Notes: generated by a model not told the origin, from the sequence alone. Shown: positions 1 through 9,396, counted from the first letter of the stretch. The stretch is 64,000 bases of DNA from Hyphomicrobiales bacterium (GCA_900468065.1 UBTA01000048.1:1-64000); one strand, 5' to 3'. Program-made: numbers and translations.

Positions 1-2504
1 CCCCGTATAACCGCTCCTCCGCCGCCTCGGCCGCCGCCGCCGTGAAAGCCGCCATTGCCCCTGACGCCGCCTTGAAAGCCGCCGCGTTCAAAGTTTTGGA
101 AGTTTCCGCCGGTTTGCGGGGAACGTCGGCCGTAGTTACGGTTCAGTTCATATTGATTGCCGAACTGCCGGCCACTCCGGTCAAAATTAAGATGATCGGG
201 CGCGCGCTGCTGATTGCGTCGCACCGCTGGACTGTCGCGCCGGTTCTGCGCACGTTGAGTCGCTTGCGGCTGCTTCGTACCATGACGCTTTCCGGCTCTC
301 TGGCGATTTTCTCCATCCGGGCGCTGAACCGGTTGCCAGCCGTCGGGTGAGTGCTTTTGCCATTCGCCGTCCTGGCGGCGATAAACATTTCCATCACGCC
401 CGGCATAGACATCGCCGCCCTTGCTCCCGACGAGAAAGCCCTTGTCGCCTTCCGTGTTGCGCCAGCGCAGGCCACCTGCACTTCCCGTGGAACCGCCACT
501 GATACGCGCGAATTCGCCACCGTGCTTGACGGAAACACTACCCCAGGAACCATAGACGCTCTGGCCTCCTCGCGCAGCGAAAGCGTTGCCCGTGCGAGAA
601 TTGTAGGCTGAAATGAACCCCCGCTGACCGCTCGGTCCGGCGACCGCGCCGGCGCGAACATGGGTTCCGGTTCTCGGATTGTATGCAGAGCCGGCAACCA
701 AGCCCCGTTCCGGCCCGTAGGCATAGCCGTAGCGCCCGAAAGTCCCGTAGGCGGGGTTGTAGTAGGCGCCCACTCCATAGCTGATCGGCGGTGGGTAAGG
801 CGTCCAGTTGCCGTCGTAATCATCGTCCCAATAGGGCGGATAATACCAGCCTGATCCCCACACAAGGGTATCCCAAGCCAGGTAGGCGCCGAGATAGCCG
901 AGCGTGTACCCATACCAGATGGCGTCCGGTTCTGCTTCGTAAATGCGGACATAGGTGGCGTTGTAGACCGGCGACGACGGGGGAATTGTGTAGATTTCTT
1001 CGACGACAGCACGTGCGACCTCGAACGGTCCGCTGGGCGCGTCTCCAACAAACCAGATGCCGTCCTTCAGCACAAAGTACTTGTCCGAGACCTTGATCAC
1101 CTGTTCGTTCGCATTGATTGCATAGAACATGGACGTGCCTTCGATCGGCTCGAATACCGGCTCCCCGCTGTAACTTACCTCTACTTTGACCGATCCGTCG
1201 GTCAATACGCGCGCCATCCTGGGAATGCTGGCTTTCAGGCGCGCCTCCGCGCTCTCGGAGGTTCCTGGGATCGAAGCCCGCACCGCCGAATAGGACGTAT
1301 CGTCAGGTATGGCCAGAAAGCCGGCGGGCAATTTGGTTGTCGCAAACGCCCACGGACCGTCGAGCGAAGTAGCCGAAAACCATCGCCCGGAAAAAAGCGT
1401 ATACCAGGTCTTGCTTGCCGTGTGATAGAAGATCGCTCCCGTCGAATTCGATACCCATTCGAGACCTGTTCCCGGTACCGCGTCAAGGACGGCTTTCCCC
1501 TTGAAAATCATCAGTTCTGCCGGCGTGTCTGAATAAAATACCTTTGGCACAGAATTCTCGGCGAAACGGACCGGCGGAAGCGCTGCTTTTGCGTCTTTCC
1601 AGTTCTCGTCGGCCGGCAGCTTGGACATTAGATCTGGAACCGTGTCAGCCTCGACCCAGTCGCTCTCTAGAGCGGTTGATGTCAGCCAGTTCTTCTCGTG
1701 CCGGAGGTAGTAGGCGCCGGTCGCGTCGATCTTGAAAAGGTCCCAATTGGTATTGACAACGAAAGAAAGCCCCTCCACGCCTTTCACCGGAGCGAAAACC
1801 GCCTTGCCGTTGGTCTGAACCAGGACTGCCGACGTTTCACTCGTGAAGATTGGCGGTGGATCCGCCTTGACGTCGGAGATGTTGGCCAGCCTTTTGTAAT
1901 CCGCGATGCTTGCCGTCAACCGCTCCTGCGAAACGACAATCGGGTCCGTCGGCATCAGGGCTCCAACCTGGAGAGTAAGGTCCGATAGCTGCTTGCGGTC
2001 CAGCGTTGAAAAGTCCAAGCGCGTGGTCTTGATATCGCTCAACGTGACATTCCCGGCGTCATCATCGGCAACCGTTTTAGCTGTGACACCAATGATGCCG
2101 TAAACTGGCTTCACTTCAGCTGGCAGCGTGAGTTCGGTGGCAATAAGTGCGGCAAGCCGGCGGAAATCGGTCCACTCAGTTATCTGCGGTTGAAAAAGCG
2201 TGACCGTCGCCCCGGATTGCGTGTTGAAGACCCTCGGCCAGGCAGGCGCATCGGATTCCGACTGGTTGAGGTACTTGCCGGCGACAAAACCATTCTCTCC
2301 GGAATAGCTTACCGCACACCAGGAAGCCTGGCTGTCGCACTCCTTGATATCGACTTCCTCGCCCTGCGGAATGATCCGCATCGCGTTAAAGCCGGTACCA
2401 GGACCCGTTCTGAAATTCACATTTGCAGTCAGCACCGCGGGATCTGCGAACGCTGACGTCGAGAAAAATGAGGCAATCGTAAGATAGGCGAATATTCTAC
2501 GCAT
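1..2504 (-). CDS. Large secreted SH3-domain protein with Gly/Arg-rich tail (3' end beyond window)
   Basis: The frame is open from an ATG at 2504 to the window edge (834 codons, no stop), so the C-terminus is missing. An AGGGG ribosome site lies 6-7 bases upstream. Residues 1-20 form a signal peptide ending AFA before Asp21, and residues 24-75 look like a bacterial SH3 domain (NFRTGPGTGFNAMRIIPQGE). The middle holds about three imperfect 70-75 residue repeats, each with aromatic pairs and a WF..(S)..GPW/F ending, then a Tyr/Trp/Pro-rich stretch around YYPPYW. A basic Gln/Arg/Asn-rich region follows, ending in GGGGRGGGG. This architecture suggests a periplasmic or cell-surface protein that may bind wall or polysaccharide. 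That role is inferred, and I know no experimentally defined function for the family. It lies downstream of the porin gene on the same strand. Confidence 0.8.
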   Translation of the reverse strand, partial: MRRIFAYLTIASFFSTSAFADPAVLTANVNFRTGPGTGFNAMRIIPQGEEVDIKECDSQASWCAVSYSGENGFVAGKYLNQSESDAPAWPRVFNTQSGATVTLFQPQITEWTDFRRLAALIATELTLPAEVKPVYGIIGVTAKTVADDDAGNVTLSDIKTTRLDFSTLDRKQLSDLTLQVGALMPTDPIVVSQERLTASIADYKRLANISDVKADPPPIFTSETSAVLVQTNGKAVFAPVKGVEGLSFVVNTNWDLFKIDATGAYYLRHEKNWLTSTALESDWVEADTVPDLMSKLPADENWKDAKAALPPVRFAENSVPKVFYSDTPAELMIFKGKAVLDAVPGTGLEWVSNSTGAIFYHTASKTWYTLFSGRWFSATSLDGPWAFATTKLPAGFLAIPDDTSYSAVRASIPGTSESAEARLKASIPRMARVLTDGSVKVEVSYSGEPVFEPIEGTSMFYAINANEQVIKVSDKYFVLKDGIWFVGDAPSGPFEVARAVVEEIYTIPPSSPVYNATYVRIYEAEPDAIWYGYTLGYLGAYLAWDTLVWGSGWYYPPYWDDDYDGNWTPYPPPISYGVGAYYNPAYGTFGRYGYAYGPERGLVAGSAYNPRTGTHVRAGAVAGPSGQRGFISAYNSRTGNAFAARGGQSVYGSWGSVSVKHGGEFARISGGSTGSAGGLRWRNTEGDKGFLVGSKGGDVYAGRDGNVYRRQDGEWQKHSPDGWQPVQRPDGENRQRAGKRHGTKQPQATQRAQNRRDSPAVRRNQQRAPDHLNFDRSGRQFGNQYELNRNYGRRSPQTGGNFQNFERGGFQGGVRGNGGFHGGGGRGGGGAVIR

Positions 2505-2527
2505 GAGCTTACCCCTAATCAAGCCCA

Positions 2528-2612
2528 CCAGTATCCAATGTATACTGGGAATGCTGGCTTCAGTGTCCCGTTCGCACAGAACGGCAATGGTGTTTCGCTG
2601 CGGCACACTGAA
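2528..2612. promoter_or_regulatory. Cluster of inverted repeats upstream of the SH3-protein gene
   Basis: The 154-base gap between the porin and the SH3 gene holds three nested inverted repeats. CCAGTAT/ATACTGG lies at 2528-2534/2542-2548, CCGTTC/GAACGG at 2568-2573/2579-2584, and TTCAGTGT/ACACTGAA at 2559-2566/2605-2612. No T-run follows on the minus strand, so this is not a textbook terminator. It could be an operator, a 5' leader structure, or a processing site between the two genes. The role is inference only. Confidence 0.3.
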
Positions 2613-2658
2613 TGGTTCGGAAGCGATATCCGCCTCCCCCATGTCATGCTCTGTCTGA

Positions 2659-3735
2659 TCAAAAATCGCGCTGGAAGCGGATCGTACCGCCGACCGCACC
2701 GCCACTTCCGCGCAGGCCGTCAAATTCCGTGTAGTTTATTTCGGGTTGGAACTTAAGTCCTTCCACGACCGCGTAATCGACGTTAAAGGCAGCCGCAAAA
2801 GTTCCGTCCTCCTCGTAGGCAGCCTGGGCGTTTATGGAAGCCTTCTCGCTGACCTTGACGGCAACACCACCCCACGCGGCCCAGTCCCCAAACCACGGAC
2901 CGTAATAGTTCAACCTTCGCGTGCCGCCGGGACCTTTGTTATTGTCCCAATCCGACTGGTAGCCCCCCATCACCCAGGCGGAAAATGTGTCGTTGAACAC
3001 CACGTCAACCCTCAGTTTTCCGCCGAAAGCCTCAGCCTTTGTATCATAGCCGCCGATCGCGGCTATACTGCCCCAGCCATCCGCATATTTGATGCCGCCC
3101 AGCACATGCGGAAAGTCGCTGCCGTCATAAGATGCAGAAGGCTCCGGCGCAAAACCAGTATCATAGGTACCTGACCCTTCCTCAAGGCCAATCAGGGCCG
3201 AAAACCCCTTATCACCACCAAAGACGTAGCTGATCTGGTTGGTCCGATCTCCCGTATAGTCGATGACATCGTCGTTTATGATATTGCCTGCCGAATTCAA
3301 CCAAATGTCAAACCGGGAGTCGCCATAGCCGGCACGCAACCCACCCAGCTGAATGAAGGCGGCGTTGAGATAGGTATCGGTATCGTTGATATTATTGGCG
3401 TCACTGCGCAGTTCAATAAAACTGATCAACGTACCGTATTCGGTGTCTGATTTCGCATCGAACGTCAGCGTCCCGCGGGTGAATGCGTCCCAACCGTTGC
3501 TTTCGCCCGAGTACGGGCTCTCGCCATAGTTTGAATCGAAGCGTACATAGCCGCCGATTTTCAAACAGGTTTCCGTGCCCGGAATATAGAAATAGCCCAC
3601 GCCATATGCGTCGCACACCCGGACATATTCCATCGGTTCCGGCTCTGTGGCGACGATTGCGTCGGCGGCATTCGCCACGCTGGATACCGCAAACACTGTT
3701 ACGGCCAAGAAAAGGAAAGCTGTTCTGCGTATCAT
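2659..3735 (-). CDS. Omp2b-like alphaproteobacterial porin
   Basis: This is a 358-residue outer-membrane porin of the Porin_2 (Brucella Omp2b / rhizobial RopA) type, forming a diffusion channel for small hydrophilic solutes. I chose the ATG at 3735 because GGAG precedes it and a 23-residue signal peptide (ending SVANA) begins there. The open frame extends upstream, but that part looks non-coding. After the signal come EPMEYVRVCDAYGVGYFYIP and a second Cys followed by KIGGYVRFD, the N-terminal cysteine-pair signature of these porins. Alternating beta-strand character follows, and the protein ends in Phe (FQRDF), the outer-membrane assembly signal. It starts 29 bases after the nhaC stop on the same strand, so the two may share a transcript. 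Porins of this family usually also have their own promoter. Confidence 0.92.
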   Translation of the reverse strand: MIRRTAFLFLAVTVFAVSSVANAADAIVATEPEPMEYVRVCDAYGVGYFYIPGTETCLKIGGYVRFDSNYGESPYSGESNGWDAFTRGTLTFDAKSDTEYGTLISFIELRSDANNINDTDTYLNAAFIQLGGLRAGYGDSRFDIWLNSAGNIINDDVIDYTGDRTNQISYVFGGDKGFSALIGLEEGSGTYDTGFAPEPSASYDGSDFPHVLGGIKYADGWGSIAAIGGYDTKAEAFGGKLRVDVVFNDTFSAWVMGGYQSDWDNNKGPGGTRRLNYYGPWFGDWAAWGGVAVKVSEKASINAQAAYEEDGTFAAAFNVDYAVVEGLKFQPEINYTEFDGLRGSGGAVGGTIRFQRDF

Positions 3736-3764
3736 GGAATTTCTCCGAATGACTAAAGCTGCGA

Positions 3765-5312
3765 TCATGAGAGACGGTTGGTGAATAAGCCTGTTTTTAC
3801 ATCCTTGATATCTTTTCCGCCGGGTTCTCCAGGAGGTACGGCCCAAGGCAGCTCGGTCTGCGGCAACGCGACGATACGCCAGCCCAGGAGTGTAAAGGCG
3901 ATTGTCACCAGGGGGTTCAATATGTTGAAAAAACAGAAACCTGCGTAGCTTAGAGTCCCTACGCCAAGCGCAGAGGCCATATAGGCCCCGCAACTGTTCC
4001 AGGGCACCAGCGGCGAAGTGACAGTCGCGGTATCCCCTATCACTCGCGACAGCATAACCGGCGCAAGCCTGCGTTCGCGAAAGGCCTGCTGGAAAATTCG
4101 GCCTGGCAAGGCGATCGATATATATTGATCGGACGTGATGACGTTGGAAAGTACGGCCGTCCCTGCCACTGTCGAGACGAGCCCGGCGCGGGACTTCGTA
4201 CGGGCCACCAGAGGATCTATCAGTCGGTTAAGCAGGCCGGCATGTTCGACCACCGCGCCGAATGCGAGCGCGGTCACGATAAGCCAGACCGTATTCATCA
4301 TGCTCGCCATGCCGCCGCGACTGAGGATCGCATCAACCGCCTTGTCGCCGGTTGTCACAGAATATCCATTTGCAAGCGCCGCCCAGCTGCCTTTGAGAAG
4401 AGCCAGGCCCACCGGCAGGTTCGGATCTCCGGCAAAAGCTACGACCCGTGCCGGATCCTGGATGATGCCCAAAAGTGCGCCTGCAAGGGCACCGGAGAAA
4501 ATAGCAACGAAAGGTGAGATACGGCCTATCGAAAGTCCCAAGACCAGGACCAGTGGCAGGAATGACCAAAGCGATACGGTCATCTTGCCTTCGATGGCCA
4601 TTAGCAGAGTCGATGGATCGAAATCGCCGGGTTTGCCCAGAATTGCAAAGATCGCGATAGAAATGACGAGCGCGGTTATCGAGGTCCACAGCGATTCCCG
4701 TATGTGAGAATAGATGTCGGCCCCAGCTGTCGCCGCTGCCAGATTGACTGTGTCCGAAAGCGGCGACGCCTTATCGCCAAAGTAGGCACCCGAGATAATT
4801 GCGCCCGCCGTAATCGCGGGAGATAAACCCATGTGGGTTGCAACCCCCATCAAACCAATGCCAATCGTACCAGCGACTGTCCACGAGCTGCCGATACCGA
4901 AGGCGACCACACCGCAGACAACGGTGGTCGTTGCATAGAAATAATTCGGGCTGAGAAGCTTCAGGCCGTAGTATGCCATCGACATGATAGTGCCGCTCAA
5001 TGCCCAGGTGCCTATAAGGGAGCCAACCGCCAACAGGATGAGAATTGCAGGCAAGCCCGTCGAAATCCCCTGTACAACCGCTTCCCGGATGCCGGACCAC
5101 GACAAACCATTCTTGTAGGCAATGCCGGCAGCGATCAGGCCACTGAAAAGCAGGGCTATCTGATTGGGGCCAGACGAAGCTCCATCTCCAAAAAGCAAAT
5201 AGGACAGACCCAAAAGTGCAATTAGTGAGACAGAAGGGATCAGCGCATCGGTCAAACTAGGTGAACGCAGTGTGGGTTTAAATTCTGGGATTTGTTCAAA
5301 CAGTTCTGTCAT
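3765..5312 (-). CDS. nhaC: Na+/H+ antiporter, NhaC family
   Basis: This is a 515-residue inner-membrane protein with about 12 hydrophobic segments. It resembles NhaC antiporters, which exchange sodium for protons or related amino or organic acids. Family-type stretches include SGAYFGDKASPLSDTVNLAA in the first half and VITSDQYISIALPGR plus LVPWNSCGAYMA in the second, matching the inverted repeat of the NhaC/ion-transporter superfamily. ATG 5312 has an AGGGG close upstream, though with only 2 bases between. A TTG at 5330 would add six residues. A stronger AGGAGG lies further upstream but fits neither start. The true substrate (Na+/H+ or, as in some NhaC relatives, malate/lactate) cannot be told from sequence. 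It probably leads into the porin gene. Confidence 0.88.
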   Translation of the reverse strand: MTELFEQIPEFKPTLRSPSLTDALIPSVSLIALLGLSYLLFGDGASSGPNQIALLFSGLIAAGIAYKNGLSWSGIREAVVQGISTGLPAILILLAVGSLIGTWALSGTIMSMAYYGLKLLSPNYFYATTTVVCGVVAFGIGSSWTVAGTIGIGLMGVATHMGLSPAITAGAIISGAYFGDKASPLSDTVNLAAATAGADIYSHIRESLWTSITALVISIAIFAILGKPGDFDPSTLLMAIEGKMTVSLWSFLPLVLVLGLSIGRISPFVAIFSGALAGALLGIIQDPARVVAFAGDPNLPVGLALLKGSWAALANGYSVTTGDKAVDAILSRGGMASMMNTVWLIVTALAFGAVVEHAGLLNRLIDPLVARTKSRAGLVSTVAGTAVLSNVITSDQYISIALPGRIFQQAFRERRLAPVMLSRVIGDTATVTSPLVPWNSCGAYMASALGVGTLSYAGFCFFNILNPLVTIAFTLLGWRIVALPQTELPWAVPPGEPGGKDIKDVKTGLFTNRLS

Positions 5313-5330
5313 GACCCCTGTGACGTCCAA

Positions 5331-5629
5331 GGAATACTACTGCCAAATTTCCTCCTACGGAACTTTCCCGCCGAAAAACTGGGCATTTACGCAGGTGAGG
5401 CAAATCGAAGTTTTGCCAAGGTTACCCATACGACAGTTAGAAAGCCAACCCGCGTGCCGATCCTGCGCCCATATCCCGGCGAAAGATAGTAAATCAACCG
5501 TACAAGCATGTAATTTCGCGTAGATGACTTGATTTCCGCTCCAGTTCCCGCCTCGGAAACTAGCCCGGAATAACAAATCAAAACTGTCCAATTTTTGGTG
5601 GTTGGAGCACTCCCTGATATAAACTGTAA
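5331..5629. other. Gene-free upstream region of nhaC
   Basis: No convincing coding sequence is visible on either strand; the ORFs here lack ribosome sites and recognisable proteins. It should hold the nhaC promoter. On the minus strand an AGGAGG at about 5354-5359 precedes a 16-codon TTG-started frame that overlaps the nhaC start, a possible but unproven leader peptide. The right end abuts the insertion element. Confidence 0.4.
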
Positions 5630-5692
5630 TGGCCCCACAAATATCCGGACAGGATCTCCCACTTAACAAGTGTGCGAGGTAATGTGTTCATT

Positions 5693-6084
5693 ATGACTAG
5701 TCACAATCCGAAATAGAAGTCCTGTCCGGCCCTGAGCGCCGCCGTCGCTGGTCGACGGCAGAGAAGCTCTCCATCATCCAGGAGACCTATGAGCCTGACG
5801 CCACGGTGAGCATTGTTGCTCGCCGCTATGGCATTCAGCCGAACCAGTTGTTCACCTGGCGTAAGCTGGCTACCCAAGGGGCTCTGACGGCAACTGCTGC
5901 GGAGGAGGATGTTGTCCCGGCGTCCGAATATCGCGCGCTTCAGAACCAGGTCAAAGAGTTGCAGCGCCTGCTCGGCAAGAAGACGATGGAAGGCGAGATT
6001 CTCAAAGAGGCTCTTGAGATCGCCAAGGGCCCAAAAAAACATCTGTTGCGCTCGCTGTCATTGCCGAAGGGAAGTTCCCGATGA
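5693..6084 (+). pseudogene. IS3-family orfA, frameshifted near its start
   Basis: From ATG 5693 the frame reads MTSHNPK and then hits TAG at 5714. One base further, the expected orfA sequence continues without interruption (IEVLSGPERRRRWSTAEK, then the helix-turn-helix VARRYGIQPNQLFTWRKL). A single A therefore seems to be lost from the AAA run at about 5711-5713. The later part has the coiled-coil segment ALQNQVKELQRLLGKK typical of IS3 orfA. An A7 run at 6033-6039 in the context CCA AAA AAA is a plausible programmed -1 slip site. Slipping there joins orfA to orfB through TSVALAVIAEGKFP. The N-terminal expectation comes from my memory of related transposases, not from an alignment. Confidence 0.75.
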
Positions 6085-6910
6085 CGGCTGTGTGCAAAAC
6101 TTTTGGTGTCGCCCGGTCAAATATGGCAGAGCGAGTGAAACAGCGTCCCTCCAAAGCCCGTGGTCGGCCACCGCTCGCCGATGGTGATCTCGTCGATGAA
6201 ATCAAAGCGATCATCGCCGAGATGCCGACCTATGGATATCGCCGGGTTCACGCGATCTTACGCCGTAAAGCCCGCAGCGAAAGCCGTCCATGGCCCAACG
6301 CCAAACGCGTCTATCGGGTGATGAAGGTGCACGGCCTGCTTCTCCAACGCCACACAGGTGCAATCGACACGCGCCGCAACGACGGCCGCGTTGCCGTGGA
6401 GCACTCAAACCTGCGTTGGTGTTCTGATGGCTTTGAAATCGGCTGCGATAACAGGGAGAAGGTCCGCGTTGCCTTTGCTCTCGACTGCTGTGATCGTGAA
6501 GCCATCGCCCATGTCGCCACCACTGAAGGCATCAAGAGCGAAGACGTTCAAGACCTTGTCATCACCGCCGTCGAGAACCGCTTCGGTCGCATCAACACCC
6601 TTCCAAAGCCCATCGAATGGCTGACCGACAATGGAGCATGCTTTATTGCGGCAGACACGAAATCGCTGCTGCGGGATATCGGAATAGAGCCCTGCACGAC
6701 CCCGGTTCGCAGCCCTCAGTCCAACGGAATGGCAGAAGCCTTCGTCAAAACCTTTAAGCGCGATTACATCTCGGTCAACCCCATCCCGGACGCGAAACGG
6801 TCATCGCCCAACTGCCATTGTGGTTTGAGCATTACAACACGCTTCACCCCCACAAGGCTTTGGGATATCGATCTCCGCGCGAGTTCTTAAACCGTCAAAC
6901 AGAAATCTGA
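6081..6910 (+). pseudogene. IS3-family orfB transposase, frameshifted near its C-terminus
   Basis: The integrase-type catalytic domain is recognisable. It has an N-terminal PTYGYRRVHAILRR segment, the first Asp in RWCSDGFEIGCDN, the second in IEWLTDNGACF, and the Glu in SPQSNGMAEAF exactly 36 residues after the second Asp (DD35E). After VNPIPDA the current frame becomes junk and stops at 6890. The +1-displaced frame gives ETVIAQLPLWFEHYNTLHPH and then KALGYRSPREF, and ends at 6910, the normal IS3 tail. So one base, probably a G in GCGGAA, is missing near 6792. The catalytic triad precedes the lesion, but the conserved tail is lost. Confidence 0.85.
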
Positions 6911-7058
6911 TCCTGTCCGGTTTTTATGGGGCAACTCCATAAACATCACACGGAAGTAGAGTACATGGAGGCTACAGCAATCAGCTTGCATTTCACTCCC
7001 CGAATATGCAGCGTTTCGTAGGCTGTTGAACCCATGACTGTTGTAGAGGGAGAATGGC

Positions 7059-9356
7059 ATGAGGAACGAGGGAAAAAGGCGTCTCGGCATGACGGCCCTT
7101 GTGGCCGATGATGAAATTGCGTCGGACACTGCTGCGGGACGCGCAGTACGGGCGCTCATTGCGGAGCTTGAGCGGCGCGATATCGCCGTTGTCACGGCCA
7201 CAACGGGTGAGGATGCCGTCTCTGTCATTCGCTCGGATCCGTCGCTTCAATGCATCCTTCTCGATTGGGATCTCGGCCCCTCCGGTCACGATCCATCGAT
7301 AGCTGTGGTGGAGGCGCTGCGCCAGCGTAATGCCAAGGTTCCGGTCTTTCTGCTGGCAGATCGCAGCGTCGCATCCACCGTCTCGGCCGAAATCATGAGT
7401 AAGGTTGATGATTTCGTCTGGCTGTTGGAGGATACGACAGATTTTGTCGGCGGACGCATCCAGGCGGCGATCGAACGCTACCGCTCGACCGTTCTGCCCC
7501 CTATGTTCGGCGCTCTCGCCCGGTTTTCGCAGGTTTATGAATATTCCTGGCACACACCGGGCCATACGGGTGGTACGGCATTTCTGAAGACCACCGCCGG
7601 GCGGGCCTTTTTCGAATATTTCGGAGAACCACTGTTCCGATCCGATCTTTCCATTTCTGTGGGACAGCTCGGATCTTTGCTTGACCATTCTGGCCCGATT
7701 GGCGAAAGCGAGAAATATGCGGCGCGCGTATTTGGCTCCCATCGCACCTATCATGTAACAAACGGCTCATCTACGTCCAACCGCGTCATTCTTATGGCCA
7801 GCGTCAGTCGCGATCAGATCGCGCTCTGCGATCGCAACTGCCACAAGTCGGCCGAACACGCCATGACCATGTCGGGCGCCATTCCCACCTATCTGGTGCC
7901 GACCCGCAACCATTACGGCATCATTGGCCCGATCCCACCGGAGCGACTGACGGCGGTCGCCATCCGCAAGACTATCGACGCCAACCCGCTCACGAAAGGC
8001 ATCACGGACCGCGAGCCCAAGCACGCGATCATCACTAACTCCACCTATGACGGCCTCTGCTACAACGTCACGCGCGTCGAAGAACTGCTGGGCGCCAGCG
8101 TCGATCGGCTGCATTTCGACGAGGCATGGTATGGCTATGCGCGTTTCAACCCGATGTACCGTGACCGCCACGCTATGCACGGAGATCCCAAGGAACACGG
8201 AGCCGATAAGCCAACGGTCTTTGCGACGCACTCGACCCACAAGCTTCTTGCGGCATTGTCCCAGGCATCTTTCATTCACGTGCGCGACGGTAAGAACTCG
8301 ATCCCGCACAGCCTATTCAATGAAACATTTATGATGCACGCTTCGACCTCGCCCAATTACGCGATCATCGCTTCCAATGACGTTTCGGCCGCCATGATGG
8401 ACGGGCCGAGCGGCGAGGCGCTGACCGGTGACTCGATCGAGGAGGCCGTGGCTTTCCGACAAATGATCGCGCGATTGAACAGCGAGTTCGCCGATAAGAA
8501 CGAGTGGTTTTTCGATTGCTGGCAACCGGACAGCGTCATCGATCCGAAGACCGGACGCAAACAGCTTTTCCACGAGGCGTCGGCCGAGGCGCTCACTACA
8601 AGCCCTTCCTGTTGGGTGCTGAAGCCAGGTGCTGCGTGGCATGGCTTTGGTGAGATCGAAGATGGCTATTGCATGCTCGACCCGATCAAGGTTTCTGTCG
8701 TAACACCCGGAGTGGCACCAGTAGGCGGACTGATGCCCGTCGGCATCCCAGCAGGCATCGTCACTGCCTATCTGAACAACCGCGGTATTTTTGGCGAAAA
8801 AACTACTGATTTCACCATCTTGTTCCTTTTCTCCATGGGCATCACCAAGGGCAAATGGGGATCGCTGGTTAGCGCCCTGTGTGACTTTAAGCGAGATTAT
8901 GATGCCAATGCGCCTTTGGAAGCGGTGTTGCCTAAGCTGATGGCAGATTATGGCGACCGGTATGTCAACATGGGCCTTAAGGATCTTGCGGACACGATGT
9001 TTTCGGCGATGGACCAATTTAAGACGACGGAAATGATGGCTGCCAGCTTCTCGGTCCTTCCCGTGCCGGACATGAGCCCTGTCCGCGCCTATGAAGTACT
9101 GGTCCGCGGCGAGGTCGAGAAGGTGACGCTTGAGGAGCTTGCAGGGCGGACGGTTGCGACAGGTGTTGTGCCGTATCCACCAGGTATCCCGCTAATGATG
9201 CCGGGCGAAAACGCCGGACCGGCTGATGGCCCGCTTCTCGGATATCTGAAGGCTCTGGAGGCCTACGATTCTCGGTTCCCGGGTTTTACCCACGATACAC
9301 ACGGCGTCGAAGTGGAAGATGGCGTCTACCATGTGTACTGCCTGAACCAGGCCTGA
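7059..9356 (+). CDS. adiA: Biodegradative arginine decarboxylase (AdiA type)
   Basis: This PLP enzyme (765 aa) should convert arginine to agmatine and CO2, consuming a proton in the cytosol. It has the N-terminal flavodoxin-like wing domain (residues ~10-130) and then the fold-I catalytic domain. The PLP lysine is Lys395 in ATHSTHKLLAALSQASF. HFDEAWYGYARFNP, DRNCHKS and WHGF agree closely with E. coli AdiA as I remember it, better than with CadA or SpeC, and the length is near AdiA's 756. ATG 7059 is preceded by GGGAG at good spacing. The next genes encode a PotE antiporter and a second decarboxylase. No adiC or adiY is nearby. Lysine decarboxylation cannot be fully excluded without substrate tests. 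Confidence 0.88.
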   Translation: MRNEGKRRLGMTALVADDEIASDTAAGRAVRALIAELERRDIAVVTATTGEDAVSVIRSDPSLQCILLDWDLGPSGHDPSIAVVEALRQRNAKVPVFLLADRSVASTVSAEIMSKVDDFVWLLEDTTDFVGGRIQAAIERYRSTVLPPMFGALARFSQVYEYSWHTPGHTGGTAFLKTTAGRAFFEYFGEPLFRSDLSISVGQLGSLLDHSGPIGESEKYAARVFGSHRTYHVTNGSSTSNRVILMASVSRDQIALCDRNCHKSAEHAMTMSGAIPTYLVPTRNHYGIIGPIPPERLTAVAIRKTIDANPLTKGITDREPKHAIITNSTYDGLCYNVTRVEELLGASVDRLHFDEAWYGYARFNPMYRDRHAMHGDPKEHGADKPTVFATHSTHKLLAALSQASFIHVRDGKNSIPHSLFNETFMMHASTSPNYAIIASNDVSAAMMDGPSGEALTGDSIEEAVAFRQMIARLNSEFADKNEWFFDCWQPDSVIDPKTGRKQLFHEASAEALTTSPSCWVLKPGAAWHGFGEIEDGYCMLDPIKVSVVTPGVAPVGGLMPVGIPAGIVTAYLNNRGIFGEKTTDFTILFLFSMGITKGKWGSLVSALCDFKRDYDANAPLEAVLPKLMADYGDRYVNMGLKDLADTMFSAMDQFKTTEMMAASFSVLPVPDMSPVRAYEVLVRGEVEKVTLEELAGRTVATGVVPYPPGIPLMMPGENAGPADGPLLGYLKALEAYDSRFPGFTHDTHGVEVEDGVYHVYCLNQA

Positions 9357-9396
9357 CCCCGGCGTTGCGGACGTAGTGAACCTGTAAGACAGCACT

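Larger units (their letters stand above)
5630..6934 (+). mobile_element. IS3-family insertion sequence, decayed (about 1.3 kb)
   Basis: The element is bounded by imperfect terminal inverted repeats. The left end begins TGGCCCCACAAATATCCGG (5630). The right end, read inward on the minus strand, begins TTGCCCCATAAAAACCGG (6934), and both continue with ACAGGATC. Inside are overlapping orfA (helix-turn-helix plus leucine-zipper-like) and orfB (DDE catalytic domain), the IS3 arrangement. I see no flanking target duplication, and both reading frames carry frameshifts, so the copy looks old and immobile. It sits directly upstream of the arginine decarboxylase gene and could have altered that gene's promoter. 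Confidence 0.85.

Noticed and set aside
143-1051. 302-codon minus-strand ORF and several plus-strand ORFs within the first kilobase
   Set aside because: They are other-frame shadows of the SH3-domain gene, which is open through the window edge and has signal peptide, domain and codon bias.
5303-5359. TTG-started 16-codon leader ORF after AGGAGG overlapping the nhaC start
   Set aside because: The ribosome site is good but the start codon is weak and the peptide has no informative sequence; it may equally reflect an unrecognised indel in the nhaC 5' end.
5625-6939. Target-site duplication flanking the IS3 element
   Set aside because: The 3-5 bases on the two sides (TGTAA versus CTCCA) do not match with the ends as I place them.
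6965-7021. Short ORF (18 codons, MEATAISLHFTPR...) upstream of adiA as a leader peptide
   Set aside because: No ribosome site, no Arg/Orn-rich stalling sequence like speFL, and it overlaps sequence just outside the IS end; chance ORF is more likely.
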